NCBI RefSeq assembly: GCF_009830125.1
Contig: NZ_WUPT01000002.1
Span: 124,001 to 188,000, forward strand
From: Kangsaoukella pontilimi
GTDB lineage: Bacteria > Pseudomonadota > Alphaproteobacteria > Rhodobacterales > Rhodobacteraceae
Direction of reading: 5' to 3'
Length of the DNA stretch: 64,000 nucleotides
Of this stretch, positions 30,271-39,501 are shown one piece after another (positions within the stretch are counted from its first letter, which is position 1; every line of letters starts with the position of its first letter). A model generated the notes under the pieces. The model was not told the DNA's origin, searched no databases, and was given only the letters and a program-made list of their open reading frames with translations. A program made the translations under genes and the position numbers.

Positions 30271-32430
30271 GTGGATCAGGACCGGAACATCATTCTTATC
30301 TCAATCGATGACGGAAACGCCTTCTGGCGCTACCGGAATGATTTCGGTCACGAGCTTCTGACGCCCAACCTTAACAGGATTTTCGACGCCTCGACCGCCT
30401 TCACCTCGGCTTATTGTCAGGTGCCCATCTGCGGACCGTCTCGGGCCAGTATGCTGACCGGTCTGTCACCGTGTGAAACCGGGATTTTCGACAATTACAC
30501 AAGACTCTACCACGTGGTTCGGCCGGACCATCTCTGGCAATTCCGGCTGAGGAAGAAAGGGTACTATTGCTCGACCGCGGGAAAAATCCATCACGCGTTT
30601 TCGCCGCAGCCGCCTGAATTGCATGACGTGCTCTATTCTCACAAACCCCGTGCGCTGAACATCGCGCCGCCGCGACGGCGCGAGGTACCCACCAAGAAGT
30701 TCGGTGGACTGGGCGGAGGCGCGGCCACAACGGACCCATCGCATGACCGGCTCTACTATGACAGCCAGTCCGCCGATGACGCGATCTCGTTCATTCAAGG
30801 CTATGAGGGCGACGCGCCCTTTTATCGCGAGATCGGGTTCCTGCACCCGCATCTGCCTTACAAGACACCTCTGCGCTTCAAGGAGATGTATGACGAAAAC
30901 GCCTTCGTCCAACCCGAGGACTGGAAGAAGGGGTTCGATCTGGCCGCTTTCCCGCAAGAGTTCATCGAGGAAAATTTCGCGTCCGAGGACCTCGATGAAT
31001 GGCGAAAGTCCGTGCGCAACTATTTCTCGTGTTACAGCCACATGGACTATCACCTTGGGCGGGTCTGGGACGCACTGATGGCCTCGCCCCATGCGGAGAA
31101 TACTGTCGTCGTCATCTATTCCGACCACGGCTATCATCTGGGCGACAAGCGTCGGTTTCGGAAATCAACGCTCTACGAAGAATGCACCCGCGTGCCGCTG
31201 ATGATCTACGACCCCGCCAATCCCGGAGGGGTTGTCGAGGACCCGGTCGGGTTGATCGATATCGGCCCGACGATCCTGGATTACTCTGGGTGTCAGCCTC
31301 TGTTCCGCACCCACGGCAGAAGTCTCAGAGGCGCCGTCGAAAGCAAGCGCGGCGACCCCGACCGCGCGATCCCCAGCTTTCAGTTCGGCGCGATCGGCAT
31401 TCGAAGCGGCCCATGGCGCCTGAACCTGTATCCCGACGGCGGGTCGGAGTTCCACGACGTTGAGGAGGACAAGTGGCTCAGCCATAACCTCGCGCATGAT
31501 CACCCCGACTACCGTGACACGTTTGACCGGCTCACAACTGTCGCGGTCGAATGGGGTTTCGATCTGGGCTCGACAGGGAAACGCACGCGCCGCGCCTTGT
31601 CGGTCAGTATGACGACGGACGCTGGCTCTGCTCAGCAAGCCGGCACCTCGCAGGTGTTTGTGACGGGCACTGCGCGGACCCAAGCGAAAGCGGGGTGCCC
31701 AGTTGAGTGTACCGAACTCCTCTCGCCTTTGTCTTCGGGCAGCCGGTTCGAGATGTCGCCCGCAACGCGCACCGTCAAATGGGGCATCGATGGCGGCGGG
31801 AAGATCGATAAAATTTCGATCTTCGGAAATTTGTGGGATAACGACATCTCACTTATTTACGGGCACAGCAGGTTCGGCTTGGACATCTACACTGGGCCCG
31901 GAAATAACACGATCCTTGCCAGTCACGACCGTGTCTCTGTGCGCTGCGGAGACGGCAACAATACCGTTACCGCGGCCGCCGGCGGCGTCGTTCACGGCGG
32001 CGCGGGCTCGGATCACCTGACCGGTGGCAGGGGCGAGACGCGGCTTCACGGCGGTCCGGGCGGGAAGAATACGCTCCGTGCAGGAGATGGCGACGCAACC
32101 ATCTTCAGTGGCCATGGGCAATCGACGATCCAAAGCGGGACAGGCAACACCCACATCGTCGTGGAAGGCGGCGCCAATACCATCGACGCCCGGCCCGGTA
32201 GTTCCCGGCTGACGCTCCGGCGCACGGGCCTGCCGCAGGTCATCACTTGTGGTGAGACCGACCTCCTGATCGACCTCACGGACTGGGCAGAGATCGGCCC
32301 TGTCACCCTTGCCGAATGTCAGGACGGTGTTCGGATGGAATGCGGGACCGAACAGGCGCTTGTGGTCGGGGTTCCGGGGGACCGGCTCTCTGCCGCGATT
32401 GTCGGCGCTCAAATCATTTATGCGGGTTGA
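30271..32430 (+). CDS. Sulfatase with glycine-rich RTX-like C-terminal region
   Basis: 719 residues from GTG 30271. Residues 1-about 440 are a type I sulfatase: metal ligands in SIDDGNAFW (Asp13/14), the modification motif C54-GPSR-58 (C-x-P-S-R, Cys converted to formylglycine by a dedicated enzyme), TGLSP, GHLHPHLPYKTP-type substrate region, and SDHGYHLGDKRRFRKSTLYEE. Residues about 545-645 are glycine/asparagine-rich repeats (GGAGSDHLTGG, GDGDATIFSGHG) like the beta-roll of RTX proteins. No signal peptide, so type I secretion is plausible. This layout suggests export. Confidence 0.85.
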   Translation: MDQDRNIILISIDDGNAFWRYRNDFGHELLTPNLNRIFDASTAFTSAYCQVPICGPSRASMLTGLSPCETGIFDNYTRLYHVVRPDHLWQFRLRKKGYYCSTAGKIHHAFSPQPPELHDVLYSHKPRALNIAPPRRREVPTKKFGGLGGGAATTDPSHDRLYYDSQSADDAISFIQGYEGDAPFYREIGFLHPHLPYKTPLRFKEMYDENAFVQPEDWKKGFDLAAFPQEFIEENFASEDLDEWRKSVRNYFSCYSHMDYHLGRVWDALMASPHAENTVVVIYSDHGYHLGDKRRFRKSTLYEECTRVPLMIYDPANPGGVVEDPVGLIDIGPTILDYSGCQPLFRTHGRSLRGAVESKRGDPDRAIPSFQFGAIGIRSGPWRLNLYPDGGSEFHDVEEDKWLSHNLAHDHPDYRDTFDRLTTVAVEWGFDLGSTGKRTRRALSVSMTTDAGSAQQAGTSQVFVTGTARTQAKAGCPVECTELLSPLSSGSRFEMSPATRTVKWGIDGGGKIDKISIFGNLWDNDISLIYGHSRFGLDIYTGPGNNTILASHDRVSVRCGDGNNTVTAAAGGVVHGGAGSDHLTGGRGETRLHGGPGGKNTLRAGDGDATIFSGHGQSTIQSGTGNTHIVVEGGANTIDARPGSSRLTLRRTGLPQVITCGETDLLIDLTDWAEIGPVTLAECQDGVRMECGTEQALVVGVPGDRLSAAIVGAQIIYAG

Positions 32431-32437
32431 TCACGCC

Positions 32438-34408
32438 ATGTCTGCGAAATCCGAAATTGGCCAGGATGCCACCACCACACTGGATGCAGCGGACGTCCCC
32501 CAATGGTGGAAAGAGGTCTTTCCCGCAGGCCCCTCGAACGGGTTCTTCCGGCGGGAACATGATCAGGTCATCAGGTTCACCGAACGCAACCCGTCCACCC
32601 TGTTCATCAGCGTCGAGCTTTTGCCCGGCCGCGATGACGCAGCTCTGTCTGATCGTGTCACTGACAAACTATGCATCGATCATGGATGGAGCCAGCTTGT
32701 ATTGCAGGTCACTCAGGACGGTCGCGAGATCGACAGGCTGGAGCGGATCATTTCCGGGCTCACGAACGAAGGGTTGTTCAAACCCTATGGGGCGCTCAAG
32801 GTTTTGGGGGCGGGCAAGGCCGGATCGCTCATCCTGCGCCTTGGCGGAGCTCTGACCAAGGCTCAGAAAGTGGCGATATGCCCCGACAGCATACCGTCGA
32901 ACTGGCCGGCCGATGCCGCGCCGGTGGACCTGTTCTATGACCCTCTGGCAGGACCGCGCCCATCCGCCGGTTCACTGCCCACTGGCAGCGTCATGTTACG
33001 GCTGCCAGGCCTGTCCGACGACCCGGTTGCTTCGCTGCAGGACGCGGGGCTGCTGGAGACGGCGATCGGCGGCTGTTTCGACCGGTCTTTGAAAGCCGCA
33101 GACTTCCATACCCGGATCCGGGCGAGGAAGCGTCTGCCACTCTATCGCGAAACCCTGCATCGCCTGTCTAGAGCGCGGCAAACCGCACGCGCGAAAGAAC
33201 GGTGGCCATGCACGCGCGGAAATGTGTGGATGCTGGAAAACCGCGGCGGCAGCTTGCACTATCTGTCCGACCAATGGGGCGGGCGCGTCATCGGGTTCGA
33301 GGAGAGGCATGGCGTGACCCTCGCGCAAACGCCGCCCACGATGCGTGGCGTCATTGCCCTGGGGGATTGGTGCGGTATCCCCCGCCCGTTGCCCGAGCGC
33401 TTTCCTTGGCACGTTTTGGATGAAACGCTCTCAGGACATGGACCGGATTTTGCCGCGCGCGCCCATGGCGCTCTTCTGGCAAACCATCTCGACTCTCGCG
33501 GCACTGCCTTACCGGGGGTTCTTGCGCTCGACCTGCCTCAGGCCGGAAGCACGCTGTCGGACTTTGCAGCAGACAGTACACTGCGCCGCAAGCTGCGCGA
33601 GCGCCTGGCCCAAGCGAACGAAGCAGCCCCTTCACATGACAGAACGGTCCATGTCGATCGGGTGATCCTTGGTCTTGGCTCAGGGGCGGCGGACGCGGAT
33701 GAAGCAGAGATAACCGCGACCTACCGCGATCTGATCGGCTGGCTGGAAGAGGCCATTCCGCAGAACACCGGACAGGGAACGCTTCCTTATTTCGTACTTA
33801 GCCAGTCGGCGGGTAGCCGGACGAATGGACGTGCGCCGCGTATCCTGGCCGAGGGCCGCCTTGAAGCATCCTATCCGGCTGGCCGCGTTGTGGTTGCTGG
33901 CCCCGCCTATCCCTACGCTCTGATGCCCGACATGCCATCCACGCCGGACCCGGCAGAGCGCCTGCTGATGGACGAGCTGGAGGCGCTCGCCGTTGCCACA
34001 TGCCAATCAGGTGGCCGCTGGTTCTGCCCCGAGTTGCGCCTTGCGACATGGAGCGGCACCGAGATCACGGCCGCCTTCACATCTCTGACGCCGCTGGTGC
34101 TCGATCCCGGGCCGCATGGATTCCGTCTTGAGGACGCGCCTGAGGATCTGGAAATCCTGTCCGCCGAACAGGTCGATGACACCCGGATACGGCTGACCTG
34201 CAACCGCGCCCCGGACGAAGCCGGTCTTGCGCTCGCCTATGCGTGGGGATGGTCCAAAGCGGCGCGCGATGGCTATCCCGCCAACCACGGGGCCGTCCGC
34301 GACAGTTGGGAGGCTCAGAGCCTGCTGTCACCCGACTGGACGCTCCGTCGCTACGCGCTGGCGGGCGTTGTGCCCCTCATGAGTGAGGACCGCGTCGGCG
34401 CCGCGTGA
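32438..34408 (+). CDS. Degenerate hydrolase paralogue fused to a second esterase-like domain
   Basis: 656 residues from ATG 32438 (ATG 32420 also possible), 8 bases after the sulfatase gene. Residues about 20-270 resemble the protein at 29312 (PQWWKEVFPAGPSNGFFRREHD; basic end FHTRIRARKRLPLYR), but the GTSMGG elbow reads GAGKAG (124-129), so the serine is gone. Residues 300-656 look like an SGNH/acetylesterase-type domain of the kind with a C-terminal AYAWG...GAVRDSWE segment; the GDS and DxxH positions read GDW and DMPS, so activity is doubtful here as well. SGNH assignment is tentative. Confidence 0.6.
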   Translation: MSAKSEIGQDATTTLDAADVPQWWKEVFPAGPSNGFFRREHDQVIRFTERNPSTLFISVELLPGRDDAALSDRVTDKLCIDHGWSQLVLQVTQDGREIDRLERIISGLTNEGLFKPYGALKVLGAGKAGSLILRLGGALTKAQKVAICPDSIPSNWPADAAPVDLFYDPLAGPRPSAGSLPTGSVMLRLPGLSDDPVASLQDAGLLETAIGGCFDRSLKAADFHTRIRARKRLPLYRETLHRLSRARQTARAKERWPCTRGNVWMLENRGGSLHYLSDQWGGRVIGFEERHGVTLAQTPPTMRGVIALGDWCGIPRPLPERFPWHVLDETLSGHGPDFAARAHGALLANHLDSRGTALPGVLALDLPQAGSTLSDFAADSTLRRKLRERLAQANEAAPSHDRTVHVDRVILGLGSGAADADEAEITATYRDLIGWLEEAIPQNTGQGTLPYFVLSQSAGSRTNGRAPRILAEGRLEASYPAGRVVVAGPAYPYALMPDMPSTPDPAERLLMDELEALAVATCQSGGRWFCPELRLATWSGTEITAAFTSLTPLVLDPGPHGFRLEDAPEDLEILSAEQVDDTRIRLTCNRAPDEAGLALAYAWGWSKAARDGYPANHGAVRDSWEAQSLLSPDWTLRRYALAGVVPLMSEDRVGAA

Positions 34409-34475
34409 CGCAGAAGTCGGTCATCAGGACGCGTTGGGGCGATAAGACACGCAACCAATCTGACTTTGGGAAGAG

Positions 34476-34551
34476 TGGTGCCGCTGAAGGGACTCGAACC
34501 CCCGACCCCATCATTACGAATGACGTGCTCTACCAGCTGAGCTACAGCGGC
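34476..34551 (-). tRNA. tRNA-Thr (anticodon CGT)
   Basis: The minus strand folds into a full cloverleaf: 7-bp acceptor stem GCCGCTG/CAGCGGC, GGTTCGAGTCC-type T arm, anticodon stem CGTCA/TGATG with loop TTCGTAA (anticodon CGU, reads ACG), and an encoded CCA end (34476-34479). It borders the accessory genes on their right side. No integrase or attL/attR repeat is visible next to it. Confidence 0.97.
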
Positions 34552-34654
34552 ACTCTTCTGTCTGACCGCCGTTCAGACGGTCGGACGAAAGCTCAGGCGT
34601 GGGCCCTTGCAATCCGAGCGGGCAATTAGCAGCCTTTCAGATGCTTGCCCAGAT

Positions 34655-36238
34655 CTAACCTGCAACTTTTTTGGCGTCGTCGCCGCTCTGCTCTGTGTCG
34701 GTGTCATCGGTGACGAAGTCGGCCGGAGGCTGATTCACCTCAGTCTCGTCAGGTTCTGACGATGGCACCTCCTTGGCCTGCTCGGTGTTCAGATCGACGA
34801 CGGTCGCGTCGTCGTCCTGATCCTCGACCGCCTCCGCATCTTCGACTGTGCTCTGGTCCGAAATCTGGCCGACGATCAGCGGCAGCATCTCGGCACCCGA
34901 GGGGATAGAGACAGTGTCCATGGCCGGACGGCGCCAGGCGAGCGTATCGAAGCCGCCGCACTTGTCGCAGACCGGGCCCCAGACGCCATGGATCTTCTGA
35001 CAGTTGTCGCAGACCCATTGCGGATCGCGCGGTGCGGTCAGGGCGCGCGCCAGCCATCCCTTGACGATCGCGTCATCCGCACCCGAGCCACGCTCGATCG
35101 CGGCCATGATGGTCAGCGACCGCGCCGTGGGGTCGGTTTCGGGCAGATCGCCAAGCGCCTTGCGGGCCGCCGGAAAATCCTCGGCAGCGATCAGAAGCTC
35201 GGCCTGCAGCATTTTCGTCTCGGGGTCGTCGCGATGCATGTTCGTCAGAACGCCAAAACGCTTGACCCGGTCCGCAGGTGTTTCGTCCGGTTCGATCCGT
35301 GCGAAAGCACCGGCAAGATCGGGATGCGGCGCGGCCTCCCATGCCTTGCGGATCACGCGGGTTGCGTATTTGGGCTTGCCCTGTTCGACATAGGCATCCG
35401 ACGCCATGACAGCAGCGGGGATCAGGTCGGGCGACTGCCGGTTCGCCGCAATCGCCTTTTCGCGCGCCTCGATGGACTTGTCATCGGCCACGATATCCGC
35501 CGCTTCACCAAGGGCGAGCACCGCATCGCGGCGCTTGTGAACATCGCGCGGCATCGACCCATGCTTCAGCTTGGCGCCAAGGGTGCGCCGCGCCGCCGTC
35601 CAGTCACCGGCATCGGCCTGAAGCGTCAGAAGCACATTCTGCGTGTCTTCATGCTTGGGCTTCAGCGCGAAAGCCTTCTCGGCCAGCTTCATGGCGGTGT
35701 CGGTGTCGCCATCTTCCAGCTTTTGCTTCATCAGGCCACGGACGCCGACAAAGCGCGTCTTGTCATCGGCCAGAAGGCGTTTGTATGCCTCTTCGGCCTT
35801 TCTCCGATCGCCCGCCTGTTCGGCCGCCTGCGCGGTCAGAAGCGTGGTCAGATCGGGCCGGTTCAGATAACGGTCTGCCTTTTCGGCCTTGCTCAGAGCC
35901 GTCTTGGCCTCGCCTGAGGCCAGCGCCATCATGCCTTCGGCGAGCGCATCGTAACCCTTACGCTCGCGATTGCGGGCGAAGTAACGGGTGATCGCGGTCT
36001 CATCGCCATTGAGGAAGCGGATGAACGCCACGACCAGTCCGGCCAGCTTGAGGAACAGCCAGATCGCGAAGGTCAGCGCCAGAAGCGCGATAACCGAGGC
36101 GAGCGGCCCGAGCGTGAACTCGGTATTCGCCACGGCAACGCGCACGCCGCCCTCGGTTTCCAGAAGCATTCCGGCGCCCCATGCGGCAGCGACGACAAAG
36201 CCCAGGAACAGGATGATTTTCAGAAGGGACCAAAGCAT
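34655..36238 (-). CDS. hemY: HemY-like TPR membrane protein
   Basis: 527 residues: two N-terminal membrane segments (LLKIILFLGFVVAAAWGAG and ASVIALLALTFAIWLFLKL), the HemY N-terminal region with LNGDETAITRYFARNR, then TPR-type helical repeats and a Cys4 motif (CDNCQK ... CDKCGG) near residue 415. The last 80 residues are acidic and disordered. HemY of this sort is associated with haem biosynthesis, but its biochemical role is not established. It is the last gene of hemD-mitofilin-like-hemY on this strand. Confidence 0.9.
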   Translation of the reverse strand: MLWSLLKIILFLGFVVAAAWGAGMLLETEGGVRVAVANTEFTLGPLASVIALLALTFAIWLFLKLAGLVVAFIRFLNGDETAITRYFARNRERKGYDALAEGMMALASGEAKTALSKAEKADRYLNRPDLTTLLTAQAAEQAGDRRKAEEAYKRLLADDKTRFVGVRGLMKQKLEDGDTDTAMKLAEKAFALKPKHEDTQNVLLTLQADAGDWTAARRTLGAKLKHGSMPRDVHKRRDAVLALGEAADIVADDKSIEAREKAIAANRQSPDLIPAAVMASDAYVEQGKPKYATRVIRKAWEAAPHPDLAGAFARIEPDETPADRVKRFGVLTNMHRDDPETKMLQAELLIAAEDFPAARKALGDLPETDPTARSLTIMAAIERGSGADDAIVKGWLARALTAPRDPQWVCDNCQKIHGVWGPVCDKCGGFDTLAWRRPAMDTVSIPSGAEMLPLIVGQISDQSTVEDAEAVEDQDDDATVVDLNTEQAKEVPSSEPDETEVNQPPADFVTDDTDTEQSGDDAKKVAG

Positions 36239-36251
36239 ATCTGTTACATCC

Positions 36252-37562
36252 TCAGTTTAGGTCTGCGGCGGCGGCAAGGGCGTCAGCCCGAGCGGACGCA
36301 TCCGCAATCCAGCCATCCATGGCGGCGCGGGCATTTTCCGGAAGCGCGTCCAGCTCGGTTAGAGCGGCGGGCAGGTCACCCGACGACAGCGCCGCTTCGG
36401 CGCGCGACAGAATGGCGTCTGGGTCGTTGCCGTCGCGCGGCGCCAGCGACCGCGCGTTTGTCTGGCGCCGTAGGAACGCGGTAAACCGGTCGGCGGCCCC
36501 ATCCGATTCCGCAACCGGATCGGTTTCGCGAAGCGCGGCACGCGCGCGGTCGGGATAGGTCGCCTGAAGGCTGGCCAGCGTGGCCACACCGTCTTCCGCG
36601 ACCGCCGACAGCGCTGGCGGCGCATCGCCCAACTCCGATAGAGCATCCGAGAAGGCGGTCCCGTTTTCCAAAGCCGCCATGATATCCGCTATGGCGGCCT
36701 GACGGCGCGCGGCTTCGGCCGCGGCGGCGGCATCGGCTTCGATCTGGTCGGCGCGGGCCTGCGCCTCTTCGATCTCGGTGCGTGCGGCCTCGGTTACGGC
36801 GTCCAACTCGCTCCGGAACGCTTCAAGCTGCGCTTCCATCGCTGCGGATCCATCCGGTGCGACCGGCGGCGCTGTTTCTACCTCGGAGAGCCGCGTCTCG
36901 AAGTCCGACAAGGTGGCTTCAAAACCGTCCAGACGCGCAGCGACGTTATCCACCGATGCCTGAACCGACGAGATCGACTCTTCGAGCGGGCCAAGATCAA
37001 CCTCGCCTGCCTCGGTGATGATTGGCTCAGGTGCAGAATCGAGACGGTCGCCCAGTGCACTCACCTGTCCTTCAAGGTCAGCAATCTGCTGTGCGACCAT
37101 GGGATCCGGGCCATCGTCGGTCGGATTGGGCCACCCTTCAGGAACGGCGAAGGTCGCCACGAGGAACCCGATGGCACCGGCAAGAAGGCCGCCGAAAACG
37201 AGGCCGAAGGTACCGGGCCCGGAGCTTTGCGCAGGGGCGGCCGCGGCGGGCGGAACGACTGCGGGAGACGGTTCGGACCGGGCCGGAACCACGCCCGCAA
37301 CCTCGGTCGAGACATCGGCCTCGGTGGTCTCGGGGGTGTCGTTTTGATCCAGCGCGGCATCGGCAGGATCGGTAGCGCCATCATCGGCCTCAACCGTCGC
37401 GGTTTCCTCACTGTCAGAGGTCGCTGACACGTCCTCTGTCAATTCCGATTCGGGCTCGGTCGACTGCGACTCGTCCTTGGTGGCATCGCCCTCGGCGGTG
37501 TCCGAGTCGGCCTCTACCTGATTTTCTTCGGTCTTTTCTGACGATTTCGTCTTTCGTGCCAA
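36252..37562 (-). CDS. Mitofilin-like (COG4223) inner-membrane protein
   Basis: 436 residues. Residues 1-about 110 are acidic and Glu/Thr-rich, then one membrane segment (GTFGLVFGGLLAGAIGFLVATF), then long coiled coil (residues about 160-290) and a C-terminal helical domain. This is the alphaproteobacterial homologue of mitofilin/Mic60, linked to membrane curvature; the role in bacteria is not settled. It lies 13 bases upstream of hemY and 92 bases after hemD. Confidence 0.8.
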   Translation of the reverse strand: MARKTKSSEKTEENQVEADSDTAEGDATKDESQSTEPESELTEDVSATSDSEETATVEADDGATDPADAALDQNDTPETTEADVSTEVAGVVPARSEPSPAVVPPAAAAPAQSSGPGTFGLVFGGLLAGAIGFLVATFAVPEGWPNPTDDGPDPMVAQQIADLEGQVSALGDRLDSAPEPIITEAGEVDLGPLEESISSVQASVDNVAARLDGFEATLSDFETRLSEVETAPPVAPDGSAAMEAQLEAFRSELDAVTEAARTEIEEAQARADQIEADAAAAAEAARRQAAIADIMAALENGTAFSDALSELGDAPPALSAVAEDGVATLASLQATYPDRARAALRETDPVAESDGAADRFTAFLRRQTNARSLAPRDGNDPDAILSRAEAALSSGDLPAALTELDALPENARAAMDGWIADASARADALAAAADLN

Positions 37563-37654
37563 AACAGAACAGCCCTTCTGAAGACGGCCGCTTACCCGGC
37601 CAGTTCAACGTAAAGACTCTAGTGCGCAGGGGGGGTGGCAACAAGGCGAGCGCG

Positions 37655-38344
37655 TCACAAAGACGCCAGAACAGCCTCGGACATGGCGTCAGCCGTCGGT
37701 TCGCGGGCGATCTGCACAGTTCCCGGGCCGTTCCATGCTTCCGCGACCGCATCGCTCATCGCAACCACCGAGAGGGGTGCGGTGATTCCTCCGAATTCAG
37801 CGATCAGTCGCGCGGATCGGGGAGAAAAGACGGGCAGAACAACCCGTCCTGAACCGGTCAAGAGCCCGCGCGCTGCGGCGGACAGGGGGCGACCGATCTG
37901 GTCATAGATCACCGCTTCGTCACAAGAGATGCCCTGCTCGGACAGACGGGCGGCAAGATCCCCGCGTGCATGGATGCCGCGGCAGTGTATGGCCGGTGGA
38001 GCGACCCAGCTTGTGTTCTGCAGGAAGTCTTCGACAGTGTCGCCCAGCGCCACGGCATCCGCGCCCGCCGCCCGCGCCTCTGCCGCCGTCCGGTCCCCGA
38101 CCGCGGCAACGGCTCTTCCCACAAGCTGTCCTTCTCGCGCCAGACGCTCTACCGCGCTGGCCGAGGTCAGGATAATCGTGCGGTACCGTGCGAGATCGGG
38201 CAGATCGCCCTCGTCCCGGATTTCGATGATGGGCGAGACGACGGCAGGCAGGCGGCGGCCCGCCCGCGTCTCGCAGAGCGACAGAAACGCTGCCGACCGG
38301 TCCGCCGGGCGGGTCATCAGGATTGTCGCGCCCTCGTCGTCCAT
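37655..38344 (-). CDS. hemD: Uroporphyrinogen-III synthase
   Basis: 229 residues. HemD is poorly conserved, but ILMTRPADRSAAFLSLC at the start, TIILTSASAVERLA, VGDRTAAEARAAGADAV and VLPVFSPRSARLIAEFG, plus the two-domain alternation, fit it well. It closes hydroxymethylbilane into uroporphyrinogen III for haem and related tetrapyrroles. Divergent from tsaD (71 bp), it starts the hemD/mitofilin-like/hemY group. No hemC is beside it. Confidence 0.88.
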   Translation of the reverse strand: MDDEGATILMTRPADRSAAFLSLCETRAGRRLPAVVSPIIEIRDEGDLPDLARYRTIILTSASAVERLAREGQLVGRAVAAVGDRTAAEARAAGADAVALGDTVEDFLQNTSWVAPPAIHCRGIHARGDLAARLSEQGISCDEAVIYDQIGRPLSAAARGLLTGSGRVVLPVFSPRSARLIAEFGGITAPLSVVAMSDAVAEAWNGPGTVQIAREPTADAMSEAVLASL

Positions 38345-38415
38345 GGACCGTGCCTTGCTTGTATGGGCTTGCCTTGGGTGTTACCTGCCGGTCTGACCTT
38401 GGGCAAGCGTGAGCC

Positions 38416-39501
38416 ATGACCCGCACACTGACCGTTTTGGGGATCGAGACAAGCTGCGACGACACCGCCGCCGCCGTTGTCCGTTCGGACAGGACGATTC
38501 TCGCGTCGAACGTGGCCGACCAGACGGCGCTTCATGCGGCATTCGGCGGCGTCGTTCCCGAAATCGCCGCCCGCGCTCATACCGAGAAGCTGGATCACGC
38601 CGTCGAAGCGGCTCTGGCGGCCTCGGGTCACGCGCTGAAAGACCTGGACGCCATTGCGGTGACTGCCGGACCCGGCCTGATCGGCGGGGTGCTTTCGGGC
38701 GTGATGCTGGCCAAGGGGCTATCGGCGGCGTCCGGCGTGCCGCTTGTCGGCGTGAACCACCTGGCTGGCCACGCGCTGACCCCTCGTCTGACCGATGATC
38801 TCGCCTTTCCCTATCTCGTGCTGCTGGCGTCAGGCGGGCATTGCCAGTTCCTGATCGCGCATGGCGCCGACCGGTTCGAGCGTCTGGGCGGCACGATCGA
38901 CGATGCGCCGGGAGAGGCTTTCGACAAGACCGCGCGCCTTCTCGGGCTGCCTCAGCCGGGGGGCCCGTCTGTCGAGGCCGAGGCGGCCAAGGGCGACCCG
39001 GCGCGTTTCGACTTTCCCCGACCGCTTCTCAATCGTCCGGGCTGCGACATGTCTTTCTCGGGCCTGAAAACGGCCGTTCTGCGCGAGCGGGACAAGATCG
39101 TGTCCGACAAGGGCGGGCTGACGCGGCAGGACCGATCCGATCTGGCCGCCGGATTTCAGGCGGCGGTGGCGGATGTTCTGGCCGAGAAGGCCCGGCGCGC
39201 CATTTCGGCCTATCTGGACCATGCCCCCGAAGCGCCAGCCATCGCCGTTGCCGGGGGCGTGGCTGCAAACAGGACTATCCGCGCGGCGCTCGATAGGGTG
39301 GCCGCGGATGGAGGTCTACGCTTCGTCGCGCCGCCTCTTCAGCTTTGTACCGACAACGCCGCGATGATCGCCTGGGCGGGGATCGAGGCGCTGCGGGATG
39401 GCTATGACACATCGGAACCGGTGGTCGCCCGGCCCCGCTGGCCACTGGACAGGTCGCAGGCGCCGATGCTCGGCTCCGGCAAGAAAGGGGCCAAGGCATG
39501 A
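38416..39501 (+). CDS. tsaD: tRNA N6-adenosine threonylcarbamoyltransferase TsaD
   Basis: 361 residues with the Kae1/TsaD signature: [16 protein letters not shown] at the start, [13 protein letters not shown], metal-binding histidines in [11 protein letters not shown], and [10 protein letters not shown]. It makes t6A at position 37 of ANN-decoding tRNAs together with TsaB, TsaC and TsaE; tsaE is also in this window at 50196. The stop overlaps the gpsA ATG by four bases. Confidence 0.98.
   Translation: MTRTLTVLGIETSCDDTAAAVVRSDRTILASNVADQTALHAAFGGVVPEIAARAHTEKLDHAVEAALAASGHALKDLDAIAVTAGPGLIGGVLSGVMLAKGLSAASGVPLVGVNHLAGHALTPRLTDDLAFPYLVLLASGGHCQFLIAHGADRFERLGGTIDDAPGEAFDKTARLLGLPQPGGPSVEAEAAKGDPARFDFPRPLLNRPGCDMSFSGLKTAVLRERDKIVSDKGGLTRQDRSDLAAGFQAAVADVLAEKARRAISAYLDHAPEAPAIAVAGGVAANRTIRAALDRVAADGGLRFVAPPLQLCTDNAAMIAWAGIEALRDGYDTSEPVVARPRWPLDRSQAPMLGSGKKGAKA

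Noticed and set aside
34405-34629. Plus-strand reading frame across the tRNA-Thr gene
   Set aside because: It is the antisense of a tRNA (AAEGTRTPDPI... pattern is the known false protein of tRNA genes), and it has no ribosome site.
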